The notes: generated from the letters alone by a model not told the origin. A DNA stretch of 64,000 bases from JBCCAG01 sp050330955 (GCA_050330955.1 JBHJHJ010000084.1:1-64000); one strand, 5' to 3'; positions 33,963 through 43,524 are shown, counted from the first letter of the stretch. Numbers and translations: made by a program.

Positions 33963-36090
33963 CGGTGGTCCCCCGCTCCGCTGCGGATTGAATCTTGAGG
34001 GTGCCGCCGTGGGCTTCGATGATGCGCTTCGTGATGGCCAGGCCTAACCCATTGCCTGAGGACTTGGTGGTGAAGAAGGGCTGGGTAAGCTTTGGCAGCA
34101 CATCGGGGGGAATGGGATCGCCGCTGTTGTGCACCTGAACCACGGCTTGCCCCAAGGTGACCTCAATCCGCCAGGTCACGGTCGAGCCGGAAGGGCTGGC
34201 CTCACAGGCGTTGGTCACCAGGTTAATAAACACTTGCTTGAGCTTATCGCGATCGCCCGGTACAACAGCGGAAGTCTCTAAGGTGGTGACCAGGTCAATA
34301 CGCCGGTCCTGGGCCGCAGGCTGGGGCTGTAGGCTGTCCCGAATCTCCTGGCACAGCGCCACCAAGTCCACAGGCACTGCCTCAAGCTGGGGCTCCTTGG
34401 CGTACATCAGAATCTCATTAAGCAACCGCTGCAGCCGCTCAGACTCCTCCAGCGCCAAGTCCAGCCGGAGCTGCGCCCGCTCGGGCAGGTCCAGCCGCTT
34501 AAAGGAGCCGAGCCCCATCATTACCGTGGTCAAGGGGTTACGCACTTCATGCACAATCATGGAAGAGAGTTCACCAATTTCCGCCAGCCGAGCGATCGCC
34601 GCCTCGGCCTGCTTTCGCTCCGTCACGTCCCGCGCCAGCGCCAGAATGAGCTGCCGCCCCCCAAACTGAATCAGACCCAGCCGCACCTCAACCGGAAATA
34701 GGGTCCCATCCCGCCGTCGATGCGCGCCCTCTAAGGTTATGGGCCGCCCCGGAGAGAGACGCTGCCACAGCTGAGCCACATCCTCTGCCGTCAGGTTCAT
34801 CTGCACGTCCGGGACTGACAGCTGCAGCAATTCCTGACGGGCGTACCCCAAATTGAAGCAGGCCTGCTGGTTGACATCGACGAAGTGCCCGTTGTGGTCA
34901 ACAACGAACAGGGCATCCACCGCCTGGGCAATCAGGGCCCGGAATCGATTCTCACTTTCCCGCAGCGCCTCCTCGGCCTGCTTCCGCTCGGTGATATCGT
35001 TGATCACAGACAACATGCAGACCTGGCCATCAAGGGTAATTTGCTCTGCCGAGTAGAGCGCCGTGCGAATTTGCCCCTCCGCGGTCCGAAACTGACATTC
35101 CCGGTTGCGCAACATCCCGTCCCGCTGCAGTGCTGTCGTCATGGCAACGCGATCGCTAGGGCTGAGCCAAAACCCCAGCTCTTCCGTCGTGCGGCCAATG
35201 GCCTCCTCGTGGGTCAGCCCTACCACCCGCAAGAATGTCTCATTCACCTCCAGCAGCCGTCCGTCTGAAAGCGTGCTGATTACAACGGCGTCTGGGCTAG
35301 AGCAAAAGGCCTTGGAAAACTTCTCCTCAGAAATTCGCAGCTCGTCTTCCATTTGCTGACGATGGGCGATCGCTTCGGCAATTTGGTTCACCATCTGCAC
35401 AAACGCCGCCATTACTTCCCCCAGCTCGTCCCGGCGCTGGGGATTGACGGAAGGGAGCGGCGGCACCACCACGGCTTTTTGATCCTGGCTGAGGGCCTGC
35501 CCCACCCGCCGCAGATCTCGCCGTAGTCCAATAATGGGATGAATTAAGAGCCGGTTGAGCACAAACATCGTTGCGATGGTGACAAAAATGGAAATGATGA
35601 CAACTAAACCAGCAATGCGAGCAATGAATTCTAGAAACTCGCTGCGAATGTCAGCGTCATGGCGAATCACCACAAGATAGCTGTCGTCTAGCGGCGGCAT
35701 CTCCCAAACCGCGTCGTAGCGCCCCAGACGCCGGTTCAATTGCTCGGTGCGCCCTCGGTCAATCTGCGCAAAGGTCAAGCGGGGGGGCTCCCCAAAATCG
35801 TCTACCAGTTCACCCGTCGTGCGATATAGCGCCCCGCCTAAGATCACGTCATCTTGGGCCTCGCGGAGCACCTTCAGAATAGCGGCATCCTCCTCAGCCG
35901 ACGTTGCCTCCAGCAAGCCCGACACCCGCGCCGCCGATATCATTGTCAAGTAATGCAGCAGCTCTCGCTCTCGCCGAAAGACGGAGGGGATAAGGATAAT
36001 AACCTCAATCACAACAATACTGGCGAATACCCACAGCACGATTCGCCGTGACAGTCGGGCGTTGAAGAGCGCTGACAAGCGACGCGCCAT
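33937..36090 (-). CDS. Membrane PAS sensor histidine kinase
   Basis: 717 residues from ATG 36090, preceded by GGGAGG; an upstream ATG at 36105 adds five residues. Two membrane segments (about 16-38 and 160-187) bracket a short periplasmic sensor. HAMP follows, then two PAS domains (about 260-385, 390-505) each ending in DITERKQAE or DVTERKQAE. HisKA has IVHEVRNPLTTV (His514). The HATPase has NLVTNACEAS, HNSGDPIPP and GNGLGLAI. It is a classical NtrB-like kinase; no response regulator is adjacent. The ligand is unknown. Confidence 0.9.
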   Translation of the reverse strand: MARRLSALFNARLSRRIVLWVFASIVVIEVIILIPSVFRRERELLHYLTMISAARVSGLLEATSAEEDAAILKVLREAQDDVILGGALYRTTGELVDDFGEPPRLTFAQIDRGRTEQLNRRLGRYDAVWEMPPLDDSYLVVIRHDADIRSEFLEFIARIAGLVVIISIFVTIATMFVLNRLLIHPIIGLRRDLRRVGQALSQDQKAVVVPPLPSVNPQRRDELGEVMAAFVQMVNQIAEAIAHRQQMEDELRISEEKFSKAFCSSPDAVVISTLSDGRLLEVNETFLRVVGLTHEEAIGRTTEELGFWLSPSDRVAMTTALQRDGMLRNRECQFRTAEGQIRTALYSAEQITLDGQVCMLSVINDITERKQAEEALRESENRFRALIAQAVDALFVVDHNGHFVDVNQQACFNLGYARQELLQLSVPDVQMNLTAEDVAQLWQRLSPGRPITLEGAHRRRDGTLFPVEVRLGLIQFGGRQLILALARDVTERKQAEAAIARLAEIGELSSMIVHEVRNPLTTVMMGLGSFKRLDLPERAQLRLDLALEESERLQRLLNEILMYAKEPQLEAVPVDLVALCQEIRDSLQPQPAAQDRRIDLVTTLETSAVVPGDRDKLKQVFINLVTNACEASPSGSTVTWRIEVTLGQAVVQVHNSGDPIPPDVLPKLTQPFFTTKSSGNGLGLAITKRIIEAHGGTLKIQSAAERGTTVTVTLSLG

Positions 36091-36214
36091 GCAGACACCT
36101 CCCAAAGAGCTTTTCCCTAGAATAGCGCCAGCGCGCCCACAGCCAGTACATATGGCCAGTACATAGGACTAATGCAGTAGTATGATTTGGGCTAAATGCG
36201 GGAGGACGACAGGT

Positions 36215-36430
36215 ATGACATTGTCTAGAGCTGAGGCGAAACGGCTGCTGGAGCGGCTCATTTTCGACGAGGGCACGCCCCAGCAGTGGGCTGAGGACGT
36301 GTGGGGGCTAAGCCCGCTGCTAGGGGACAGCGCCGCCAAGCTTTTAGAGGTGTATGACGCCTTGATTGAATGCTGCCCCGAGGAGAAGCTCGAAAATCTG
36401 CTGCAGTCGTTCTACCGAGAACAGGTTTAG
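36215..36430 (+). CDS. Small hypothetical protein
   Basis: 71 residues from ATG 36215, with GGAGG nine bases upstream; the frame also extends 11 codons to 36182. Helical and acidic (MTLSRAEAKRLLERLIFDEG, LLEVYDALIECCPEEKLENLLQ). A Cys pair (ECC) is present. No family recognised. Confidence 0.5.
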   Translation: MTLSRAEAKRLLERLIFDEGTPQQWAEDVWGLSPLLGDSAAKLLEVYDALIECCPEEKLENLLQSFYREQV

Positions 36431-36556
36431 CGGTGCGATCGCTCTACGATAAGGTAGCCTCCGGAGATATTGAGTCTGTTACCGTGAATACGTAATATTC
36501 CTGTAGAGTGATAGGCAGCTCAAAACTCCCCCAGCAATAAGGAAAGATAATTTCAG

Positions 36557-37414
36557 ATGGCAAATTCCCAATCCGGCCTCGATCAGCGGCAAGCGGTCAA
36601 GGCCATGCGAGCAAGCGCAAAGCAGGTCCTCTCTGACGGTGGCCTTCAAGTTTCGACCCGTCGCGGCAACCGGGAACTTGACTACGTGCTGAAGCGTATC
36701 TCTCAACAGGCGAGCCAGACCCGAGAGCAGGCCGATGCCACCGGAAAGCAGTTGGGTGAGCTCATCCTAGAGGCGTCTAAATCACGGGGTAGGACCCATC
36801 TCGACGCAGGCGTAATTCAGCAGCTTGTGGTTCAAAAGAAGATTCCGTCCCTAGCCAGCGCTGCTGAGGCCCCTCCCAGCCCATCGCCAGAGCCGCCTAC
36901 TGCCGCTGCTTCGCAGGCAGCCCCTCCCGCTGCTCCCGGCTCGGCCTCCGCTCCTGAGGATGCCGTGACGACCCTAGCGGCTGACGCTGAACCGGCGGTG
37001 GTTGAAACCGAGTCCGAAGCAGCGGTTGATTCTGCCACTGAGGCCGAGGCGGCGGCAGATGTTTCAGAGGCCGCCGCTGAAGCGGATGAGCCTGAAGTAG
37101 ATGAACCCGAAGCAGCGGCTGAACCGAAAGCCGACGAGCCTGAAGCCAACGAGCCCGAAGCCGACGAGCCTGAACCGGAAGCGGCTGAACCAGACGAGCC
37201 TGAAGCAGCTAAACCGGAAGCCGACGAGCCCGAGCCGGCGGTAGCCGAAGCTGACTCAGCGGAATCTGAAGCTTCTGCAGAGGTACCGGATGAGCCTGAG
37301 GTTGCCGAACCCGTCGCTGAGGCTGAACCTGAAGCAGCTGAGCCCGAAGCAGCCGAAGAGGCTGATGAGCCTGAAGACGCAAATAAACCAGAAGACGCTG
37401 ACGACGAAACCTAG
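36557..37414 (+). CDS. Acidic Ala/Glu/Pro-rich low-complexity protein
   Basis: 285 residues. The first 95 form a soluble helical region with ELDYVLKRISQQASQTREQ and HLDAGVIQQLVVQKKIPSL. From about 100 to the end the sequence is almost only Ala, Glu, Pro, Asp and Val, with short units such as EADEPE and AAEPEA repeated many times. The tail is expected to be disordered and strongly negative. No domain recognised; possibly a linker or a protein that binds cations or basic partners. No signal peptide. Confidence 0.6.
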   Translation: MANSQSGLDQRQAVKAMRASAKQVLSDGGLQVSTRRGNRELDYVLKRISQQASQTREQADATGKQLGELILEASKSRGRTHLDAGVIQQLVVQKKIPSLASAAEAPPSPSPEPPTAAASQAAPPAAPGSASAPEDAVTTLAADAEPAVVETESEAAVDSATEAEAAADVSEAAAEADEPEVDEPEAAAEPKADEPEANEPEADEPEPEAAEPDEPEAAKPEADEPEPAVAEADSAESEASAEVPDEPEVAEPVAEAEPEAAEPEAAEEADEPEDANKPEDADDET

Positions 37415-37540
37415 TTGCGGTAGGTTGGGGTTAGCATCAGCGTAACCCCACGCTAGCAAGGGTTTTGTTGGGTTTCCTAACGTCCTAGCGCAGCCTTAGC
37501 GTAGCCATACCCATAGGATTATTGCCCGCAGGGCTTGGCA

Positions 37541-37792
37541 TCTCAGGAGTCATCGGTGTCGCTTGAGGTGCCATTGGTGAGACTTCAGATGTCGCTGGTC
37601 TCGTTTAAAGCGTCAGCGATCGCACTTTAGGTGTCGCTGGTGTCGTATTTTGTGTCAGCGATGAGACTTTGAGTGTTGTCGATGGCGTCTGAAGTGCCAT
37701 TTGCGACATCTGAAGTGCGGTTGGTCGTACTTGAAGTGCCATAGATGAAGCGTGAGGCGTTACCGATAGTACATCAGGTGCGATTGGTGGAA
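37541..37792 (+). repeat. Twelve-copy degenerate tandem array, period exactly 21 bp
   Basis: Twelve consecutive 21-base units fill 37541-37792 with no insertions or deletions. A consensus is roughly CTTGAAGTGCCATTGGTGAGA; single units differ at up to about half the positions, with GTG at positions 8-10 well kept. It begins about 125 bases after the acidic protein gene and stops nine bases before the end of the WD40 gene. In frame it would encode heptapeptides, but no convincing gene is present, so I treat it as a non-coding array. Confidence 0.75.
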
Positions 37793-37801
37793 GTCGTAGG
37801 G

Positions 37802-39592
37802 TCATTCTTGGCGCGACTCAAGATCCCATATTTGAATTATCCCTATTTGAATTATCCCTTCCTCTTGATCATCAGTGGTACTGTAGGTCGCCAGATAGCG
37901 GCCGTCGGGGCTAAAGCGTATGTCTTCGACCCGATCTTCGTAGGAGATACGGGCTACCTCTTGGTTGGCTTCGATATCCAATACCCGCGCCGTCGTCTCC
38001 AATGTATTGGATGCCCTGTAGGTAGGCCACTGATCTATACCAGCCGTTGCCACATAGCGGTTATTGGGGCCGAAGCGCACATCTAGGACATGCTCCCCAT
38101 GGGTAATGTGTGCCACTGCTTGATTCGCTTCAAGGTCCCAGACCTGTGCTGTTGCATCGCTGCTAACGGTAACCAGGTAGCGACTGTTGGGGCTAAAGCG
38201 TGCCGCCGCCTGGTATGGCTCGTGGGCAATGCGAGCAGCCTCTCGGTTAGCCTCAAGATCCCAGACCTGCGCTGTTCCTCCGTTTCGGACTGTTGCCATC
38301 ACGTAGCGGCCATTGGGGCTAAAGCGCACGTCAAAGCTCCATCCCCTAGAAATAGATTCCTCATCCCCATGGACAAAGTGGACCATCGCTTGGCCGGTCT
38401 CGATATTCCATACCTGTGGGATAGTCTCGTTAGCGCTAATTGCCAAGTGGCGGCCGTCGGGGTTAAAGCGCGCATCGCGCATTAGCACTGTCTCATTACC
38501 AAAGCGGGCTACTTCCTGGGCGGTCTCGATATCCCACACTCGCGCGGTTGCATTCTCACTAGTGGTTGCCAAATAGCGACCGTCAGGGCTGAATCGCGCA
38601 CTATTCATATATTCACCGTGTGTAAAGTGTACGACTTCTTGGTTGGTCTCGATGTTCCATACCCGTGCCGCATTGTCGCTACCCGCGGTCGCTAGATAGA
38701 GGCTATCAGGGCTGAATTGCACGTCATAAATCTCCCATCCATGGGCGAAGCGGGCCACCTCTTGGTTAGCCTCAATATCCCACACCTGCACTGTCTCGTC
38801 ATCACTGGCGGCTGCCAAGTAGCGACCATTTGGGCTGAAGCTAAAGTGCCTACTGGATCTCCACGGTTCCAGAGTAATGCGTTGTCTTTCTTGGTTGGCC
38901 TCGATTTCCCATAACGCTGCACCCTCCCTACTGAGCATTACGAGATAGCGGCTGTCAGGGCTAAAGCGCAGGTCATATAAATCGTTATGGTCAATGCGCG
39001 CTATTTCGAGCGGTGTTGCCGGCTGAGTATCGCCTTGAACGTCCCTGATGGTGGGTGACTCTGGCTCGCCCTGCTCACTTGGCGGCAGCGTCCCCGTCTG
39101 CATATCCAGCTCTTCAAACCAGGTTTCGTTGTCCTCACAGCTTTCAAAGACATCAACAGACGCGTTTTCGTCATCGCTAGACGCGTCTTCGCCATCAATC
39201 GTGATGCTAATACGGTCAGAAGTACTAGAGTCTTCCGAGCGGTCCCTAGACTGTGCCGCCTCAGACATCGCTAACAACCGCTCTATCGCCTCAGGCGGGT
39301 AGGCGCACAGTAAGTATGACGCTTCTACGTCAGGCTCCTGAGGCGTCGCAAAAGTATAGTCAACGATGCAGTTTTCGCCTTCATAGCCTCGAATATTCAC
39401 TCGGTTGATGAGGTCAATGCCAAACGCTGCCGGCAGAGAGGGTATGCGATGCGTACTCGGGGTACAGGTTTCCAGCGCTGAATTTAAGGCTTCAGCAATA
39501 GCTTGATCGTCTTGAGCGTTAACCTGCGGAAAGCTGAGCAGGAACGCGGCGATTGACGTCGCGCTAGCGATGAATTTGACTCGTCGACGCAC
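37802..39592 (-). CDS. Secreted WD40 beta-propeller protein
   Basis: 596 residues from GTG 39592, directly after a near-perfect ribosome site AAGGAGGT. A signal peptide ends near residue 26 (VNAQDD). Residues 30-190 are acidic with three cysteines and no known fold. From about 195 there are eight to nine WD40 repeats of the type FSPDGRYLATxSxDxxARVWDIExNQEVARF, very similar to each other, as in recently expanded propellers. Likely periplasmic or outer-surface binding protein. It is bracketed by 21-bp arrays on both sides. The target is unknown. Confidence 0.8.
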   Translation of the reverse strand: MRRRVKFIASATSIAAFLLSFPQVNAQDDQAIAEALNSALETCTPSTHRIPSLPAAFGIDLINRVNIRGYEGENCIVDYTFATPQEPDVEASYLLCAYPPEAIERLLAMSEAAQSRDRSEDSSTSDRISITIDGEDASSDDENASVDVFESCEDNETWFEELDMQTGTLPPSEQGEPESPTIRDVQGDTQPATPLEIARIDHNDLYDLRFSPDSRYLVMLSREGAALWEIEANQERQRITLEPWRSSRHFSFSPNGRYLAAASDDETVQVWDIEANQEVARFAHGWEIYDVQFSPDSLYLATAGSDNAARVWNIETNQEVVHFTHGEYMNSARFSPDGRYLATTSENATARVWDIETAQEVARFGNETVLMRDARFNPDGRHLAISANETIPQVWNIETGQAMVHFVHGDEESISRGWSFDVRFSPNGRYVMATVRNGGTAQVWDLEANREAARIAHEPYQAAARFSPNSRYLVTVSSDATAQVWDLEANQAVAHITHGEHVLDVRFGPNNRYVATAGIDQWPTYRASNTLETTARVLDIEANQEVARISYEDRVEDIRFSPDGRYLATYSTTDDQEEGIIQIGIIQIWDLESRQE

Positions 39593-39736
39593 TGTACCTC
39601 CTTACATTTCAGGTCAAAGATTGACCCAATTATTAAACCTCTAATGCATATTAATACAGACCGTCGATAAAAAACCGTCTGGGATTTCACTTGGCTGCAA
39701 TGGTTCAACAATAGGAAGCGATCGCTCCGCTATCGA

Positions 39737-39883
39737 ATGCGATGCCCTAACTTTGTGATGCGGCGGCGCTACTCTCGAATGCGGCAGCCCCGCTATCGAA
39801 TGCGATGCCCCAACTTCGCAATGCGACGTCGCCACTGTCGAATGCGATGCCCCAATTTTGTGATGCGACGGTGCCAGTTTAAA
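39737..39883 (-). repeat. Seven-copy degenerate tandem array, period exactly 21 bp
   Basis: Seven units of 21 bases (39737-39883), each starting ATGCG on the plus strand (for example ATGCGATGCCCCAACTTCGC), with no indels. The reverse complement shares the GAAGT core with the array at 37541, so the two look related and opposite in orientation. It lies about 145 bases upstream of the WD40 gene start. In frame it would give heptapeptides such as MRCPNFV/MRRRYSR, unlike any protein I know. Confidence 0.75.
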
Positions 39884-40386
39884 TATCACAGCGCTACTTT
39901 AGATTTGAAGCTGTCGCATTCGAGATGTCCTGCGTCAGGGTCAAGTGCCTACTGGCTACGTCGCTACAGCTCAAAAGGACACAGATCTAGAATCGTGCAG
40001 CGATAGAGGTAGAACTAAAGGTCAAATCACTCAAACAATCTAGCGGTAGCGAGCCGCCATATCCCCTCAGAAAGGTAAAGTGGCAAGGCAGGGATAGTGG
40101 GATCTGGCCATGATGTTAGAAGCCGCTATTTTTGGACATCAAGCCAGGTTTGGCTCAAGCGTCTGAGGCGGCGTTCAAAATCCCATCGTCCATAATAACC
40201 CCATCGCTGACCACTGTTCCCATGACCTTCAGCACCCCGGGCCATACCCCTTGAACGATCCGTTTTCTCCTAACCCCAATGCTTGGCTCGACTGGCTGGC
40301 CGTCTGCGGCTATATCGGCTTCATGCTGTTTGTCGGGTGGCAGGTGCTAACGCGACGTTGACGCTCTGATGCTACTTGAATCGCCC
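39884..40386. other. Intergenic region, possible gene remnants
   Basis: About 500 bases between the 21-bp array and the large HTH gene. A short plus-strand frame from TTG 40251 to TGA 40359-40361 encodes a 36-residue peptide with one hydrophobic helix (WLAVCGYIGFMLFVGWQVL). On the minus strand across the same area there is a frame ending VMGTVVSDGVIMDDG then a stop near 40158. Neither has good start signals; they may be decayed genes. Confidence 0.25.
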
Positions 40387-42474
40387 TTAGAGCAGCCCCA
40401 ACAGCTTACGCAGTCGTTTTTGCAGGGGTGGGGTAATAATGCGATCGCCCCGCTCTAGCTTCCCAACGTAGTCGGCGCTCACCCCCAGGAAGCCGCCTAG
40501 CTCTTTGCGGCTCCAGCCCCGGTTTAATCGGCCTTCCCGCACCTCATCTGCGGTGATCTCGCGCGAGGGGAGGGCAGGCTGGGGACGCCGCGATCGCAGC
40601 TTCTGCGGGGATTTGACTTGGGCGAGCAGCTGCGGAATGGGCTGCGGGGGACGAATAACCAAATGGGCCTGTAGCAGCCGCTCGATGATCTTGACGCGCC
40701 GCCAATCTGAAGGACGCCGGGCCTTGCTGTTGGGCTGCAGCCACTCGGGATAGGTTTGGTCGTCGTACTCAATTTGCCAGCCGAGGCTCACCAGCAGCGT
40801 TAAGGCCCGGTTCCAGCGATTCTTCAGGTCCCGGGCTTTATACTTGTCATCTAAAGCCCGGCTGATCTCCGCAGCGGGCATCACCTCTTTGAGCAGGTTC
40901 ACCACCTGGTACTCATAGGGATTCTGGTTGTGGACCCTTACCCGCGCATCGAGGGTGAGCTGAATCGCCAGCCGCAGAGCCATCTCGTGATGGTAAGGGT
41001 CAATTTGCAGGATATCCCGCGCTAGATAGCCGAACTGATGCAAGGCGGCCTTCGCTTTTTGACCCGCTCGGTTGAGGAAGTGCTTGGTCCACAGCCCCGG
41101 CGTCACGGTAATGTAAACCTCCTCTGGCCGTTCGATCTTCCCCGTTACCCAGTCAATCTGTCCGTGGGGGTCCACCAGCACGTCCCACATGCGGCCCACT
41201 GGAGTGCTGGCGTCAACGCGCCGCTTGCCCCGTCCTTCAATCCACACCGACTTCACGAGAAGGCAAGACAGCGCATGGGCAGCGCTGGCGATGGTATTGC
41301 GCTTCTCGGGCAGGCTTGTGTTGTGGTTGCGGTCCCAGCCTAAGAGCTGCACAATATCGGTGGCCTTAAGGCGAAAGGTGCTGTTCCACGGCTCGTCCTG
41401 GTCCATGGCCCGAGCGGCAAAAATCATCTGCAGCTTGACGGTGTCGAAGCCAAATTTATTGATGATTTGCTCTGCCGCCTCCCAAGGCAGCAGAGCAATA
41501 TCTCCGGGGTTGGTAATGTAGTGCTCAATGGTGTTAGCAGGGTTAGACTTGCTGCGATACTGGAACACCGCTAAATCATCGTTCCGTTGCCAAAGGTCGG
41601 GGCGGAGCTGGGCCTGGATGCTGCTGGCGATGGGAATTGATGTGGGGATGGGGGCAGCGCGGGGCAGGTCGAGCAGGTCATCTAGGGTCGCCTCCGGTCG
41701 TAGCTTTAGACCCATCAGCGCCTCAAGCCGCGTTAGGGAACAGTTGGGCAGATTGAGGCTGTCAATAATCATCTGAATGATGTCTCTGGCATAAATCTGC
41801 CCTAGGAGATCAATCTTGGCGGACAGGCGATCGCCATTGTGCTGTAGGTAGGGCCGAATCACCGCTGCTGAGTCTGCGTCGAGTTGGGCAAGGCCTAAAT
41901 CATCCATAGCCCAAGCCACCAAGTGGGCTCCAAAAAATTGGGCAAAGGCCCGCTTAAATCGGGGATGCTCAAAGAAGCTGGTAAGGGATTCGCCAAGATA
42001 GGCCTGCACAGCCTCATCGTCGATGACAATATCGAGCTGTGGGCTGCCCTGGGACTTGGCGGACTGCAGGTTAAAGTGGGGCTGGTCGAGGTTGACGGCA
42101 CTGACGCCTTCAGCGGCGATCGCCTCTGCAACCTTTTGCCTGTAGAGCGCAACCACGTGCTGAAAGAGCTGCTGGGTGATGGCCTGGGCAAATAGCGGGC
42201 TGCGCTGTAGCCGGTTAATGAGCTGGTCAAGGTCTGCGGATGTGATGACCTGGTTAACAACCGTATCCCACGACTGACCTGGGGTAGGGCTATTGATACC
42301 GCCAATACCCGTCGCAGCGGTTTGAGGGTTTGTATTGGCCTCAGCATCAGACTGCAGCTGCAGCTGAATCACTGTCTCAGACGAGGATTGGGAGCTATCC
42401 TCTGGGCGATCGCAAGGGTTTCTCCGGCACTTGCTCCCGACTATCCTTTGCTGCTGCAGCGCCGCACGTCCCAT
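40387..42474 (-). CDS. Large DNA-binding protein with C-terminal XRE-type helix-turn-helix
   Basis: 695 residues, with GAGGTAAGG just before the ATG. The C-terminal 55 residues form a Cro/C1-type HTH (RLNRGWSRKELGGFLGVSADYVGKLERGDR). The middle (about 285-560) contains FRLKATDIVQLLGW, SLPEKRNTIASAAHALSCL and WTKHFLN, which look like winged-helix segments of the kind seen in plasmid replication initiators. The N-terminal region is helical, with a Gln-rich linker. No active-site motif is evident. I could not name the family; replication-initiator-like or regulator are both possible. It stands alone. Confidence 0.6.
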   Translation of the reverse strand: MGRAALQQQRIVGSKCRRNPCDRPEDSSQSSSETVIQLQLQSDAEANTNPQTAATGIGGINSPTPGQSWDTVVNQVITSADLDQLINRLQRSPLFAQAITQQLFQHVVALYRQKVAEAIAAEGVSAVNLDQPHFNLQSAKSQGSPQLDIVIDDEAVQAYLGESLTSFFEHPRFKRAFAQFFGAHLVAWAMDDLGLAQLDADSAAVIRPYLQHNGDRLSAKIDLLGQIYARDIIQMIIDSLNLPNCSLTRLEALMGLKLRPEATLDDLLDLPRAAPIPTSIPIASSIQAQLRPDLWQRNDDLAVFQYRSKSNPANTIEHYITNPGDIALLPWEAAEQIINKFGFDTVKLQMIFAARAMDQDEPWNSTFRLKATDIVQLLGWDRNHNTSLPEKRNTIASAAHALSCLLVKSVWIEGRGKRRVDASTPVGRMWDVLVDPHGQIDWVTGKIERPEEVYITVTPGLWTKHFLNRAGQKAKAALHQFGYLARDILQIDPYHHEMALRLAIQLTLDARVRVHNQNPYEYQVVNLLKEVMPAAEISRALDDKYKARDLKNRWNRALTLLVSLGWQIEYDDQTYPEWLQPNSKARRPSDWRRVKIIERLLQAHLVIRPPQPIPQLLAQVKSPQKLRSRRPQPALPSREITADEVREGRLNRGWSRKELGGFLGVSADYVGKLERGDRIITPPLQKRLRKLLGLL

Positions 42475-42576
42475 GGCCTTACCTCTATCCGTAGACCAAT
42501 TCTAGCGGAAATAGGCCCGGGCCGCGCTACCGGTAGCGTAAATCTGCTTGCTGATATTTTTAGCTATGGGGACCAA

Positions 42577-43524
42577 TCAGTTGTACAGGCCTTGAATCCA
42601 ATTCCACTCGGCAGCTAGCCCCTCTCGCAGAGAAACCTTGGGCTGATAACCTAAAATCTGCTGAGCCTTCGTAATATCTGCCGCAGTGTGACGGGCGTCT
42701 CCCCGGGCCTGCTCGATGTGCTCCCGCTTAATAGTGCGACCGCTTACCGCTTCCATCGTGTCAATTACTTCCATCAGCCCAACGCGGCTGCCGCCGCCGA
42801 TGTTAAACACCTGACCAGCCGCGTCGGCCACCTGACCAGCCGCAAGATTGGCGGCGATCGCATCTTCAATAAAAGTGTAATCCCGCGTTTGCTGACCGTC
42901 ACCGTAAATAGTGATGGGCTGGTCTGTCAGGGCCGCCTTAAAGAATTTGTGGAAGGCCATATCGGGGCGCTGGCGAGGGCCGTAGACGGTGAAGTAGCGC
43001 AGGGCAACGGTTGGAACCTGAAAATTTTGGTGGTAAAGCTGACAAAGCTGTTCGCCAGCAAGTTTGGTAATGCCGTAGGGCGAAACGGGCTGAGGGCAGA
43101 TGGTCTCTTGAGTCGGGAGCGTTGCTGCGTTCCCGTAAATTGACGAAGATGACGCATAAACGAATTGCTGGAGACGAGCGCTTTTAGCAGCTTCTAGTAG
43201 GATTTGCGTCGCGTTGATGTTTTGCTCAGTGTAATTGCGAAATCCCTCGCCCCAGCTTGACCGGACGCCGGCCTGGGCCGCTTGGTGATAGACCACATCG
43301 ACATCGGCCAGCAGCTCTGGCCAGTTGAGCGCCTGAATATCGCTCTCGATCAGCTTAAAGCTGCTGGCTTTTTCTAGGTCCAGGACGTTTTGGCGTTTCA
43401 ACTGAGGATTGTAGTAGGCGTTGAATTGATCGACCCCGATTACGCTGTGCCCTTGCTCTAGTAAGGCTTGGGCTAGGTGAGAGCCAATGAAGCCAGCGAC
43501 TCCGGTTACAACAACGGTTACCAT
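42577..43524 (-). CDS. NAD-dependent nucleotide-sugar epimerase (extended SDR)
   Basis: 315 residues from ATG 43524, with GAGGATTGTT upstream; the frame extends nine codons further. Motifs: VTGVAGFIGSH for NAD binding, HQAAQAGVRSSW, SSSSIYGN, the catalytic YGITK, and TVYGPRQRPDMAFHKF. The pattern resembles UDP-glucuronate or UDP-glucose 4-epimerases. It lies 96 bases downstream of rfbB in the same direction and probably supplies another sugar nucleotide for the same polymer. The exact substrate is not determined. Confidence 0.8.
   Translation of the reverse strand: MVTVVVTGVAGFIGSHLAQALLEQGHSVIGVDQFNAYYNPQLKRQNVLDLEKASSFKLIESDIQALNWPELLADVDVVYHQAAQAGVRSSWGEGFRNYTEQNINATQILLEAAKSARLQQFVYASSSSIYGNAATLPTQETICPQPVSPYGITKLAGEQLCQLYHQNFQVPTVALRYFTVYGPRQRPDMAFHKFFKAALTDQPITIYGDGQQTRDYTFIEDAIAANLAAGQVADAAGQVFNIGGGSRVGLMEVIDTMEAVSGRTIKREHIEQARGDARHTAADITKAQQILGYQPKVSLREGLAAEWNWIQGLYN

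Noticed and set aside
37541..37792. CRISPR array
   Set aside because: The 21-bp units are contiguous and degenerate, without unique spacers, and no cas gene is present.
37605..37805. Heptapeptide-repeat frame on the minus strand (MALQVRPTALQ...)
   Set aside because: It is the translation of the 21-bp DNA array; other frames are equally repetitive and no start signal exists, so I treat it as a repeat.
39737..40006. Plus-strand frame with MRCPNFV-type heptapeptides
   Set aside because: Only the first part is repetitive and follows the 21-bp array; no ribosome site.
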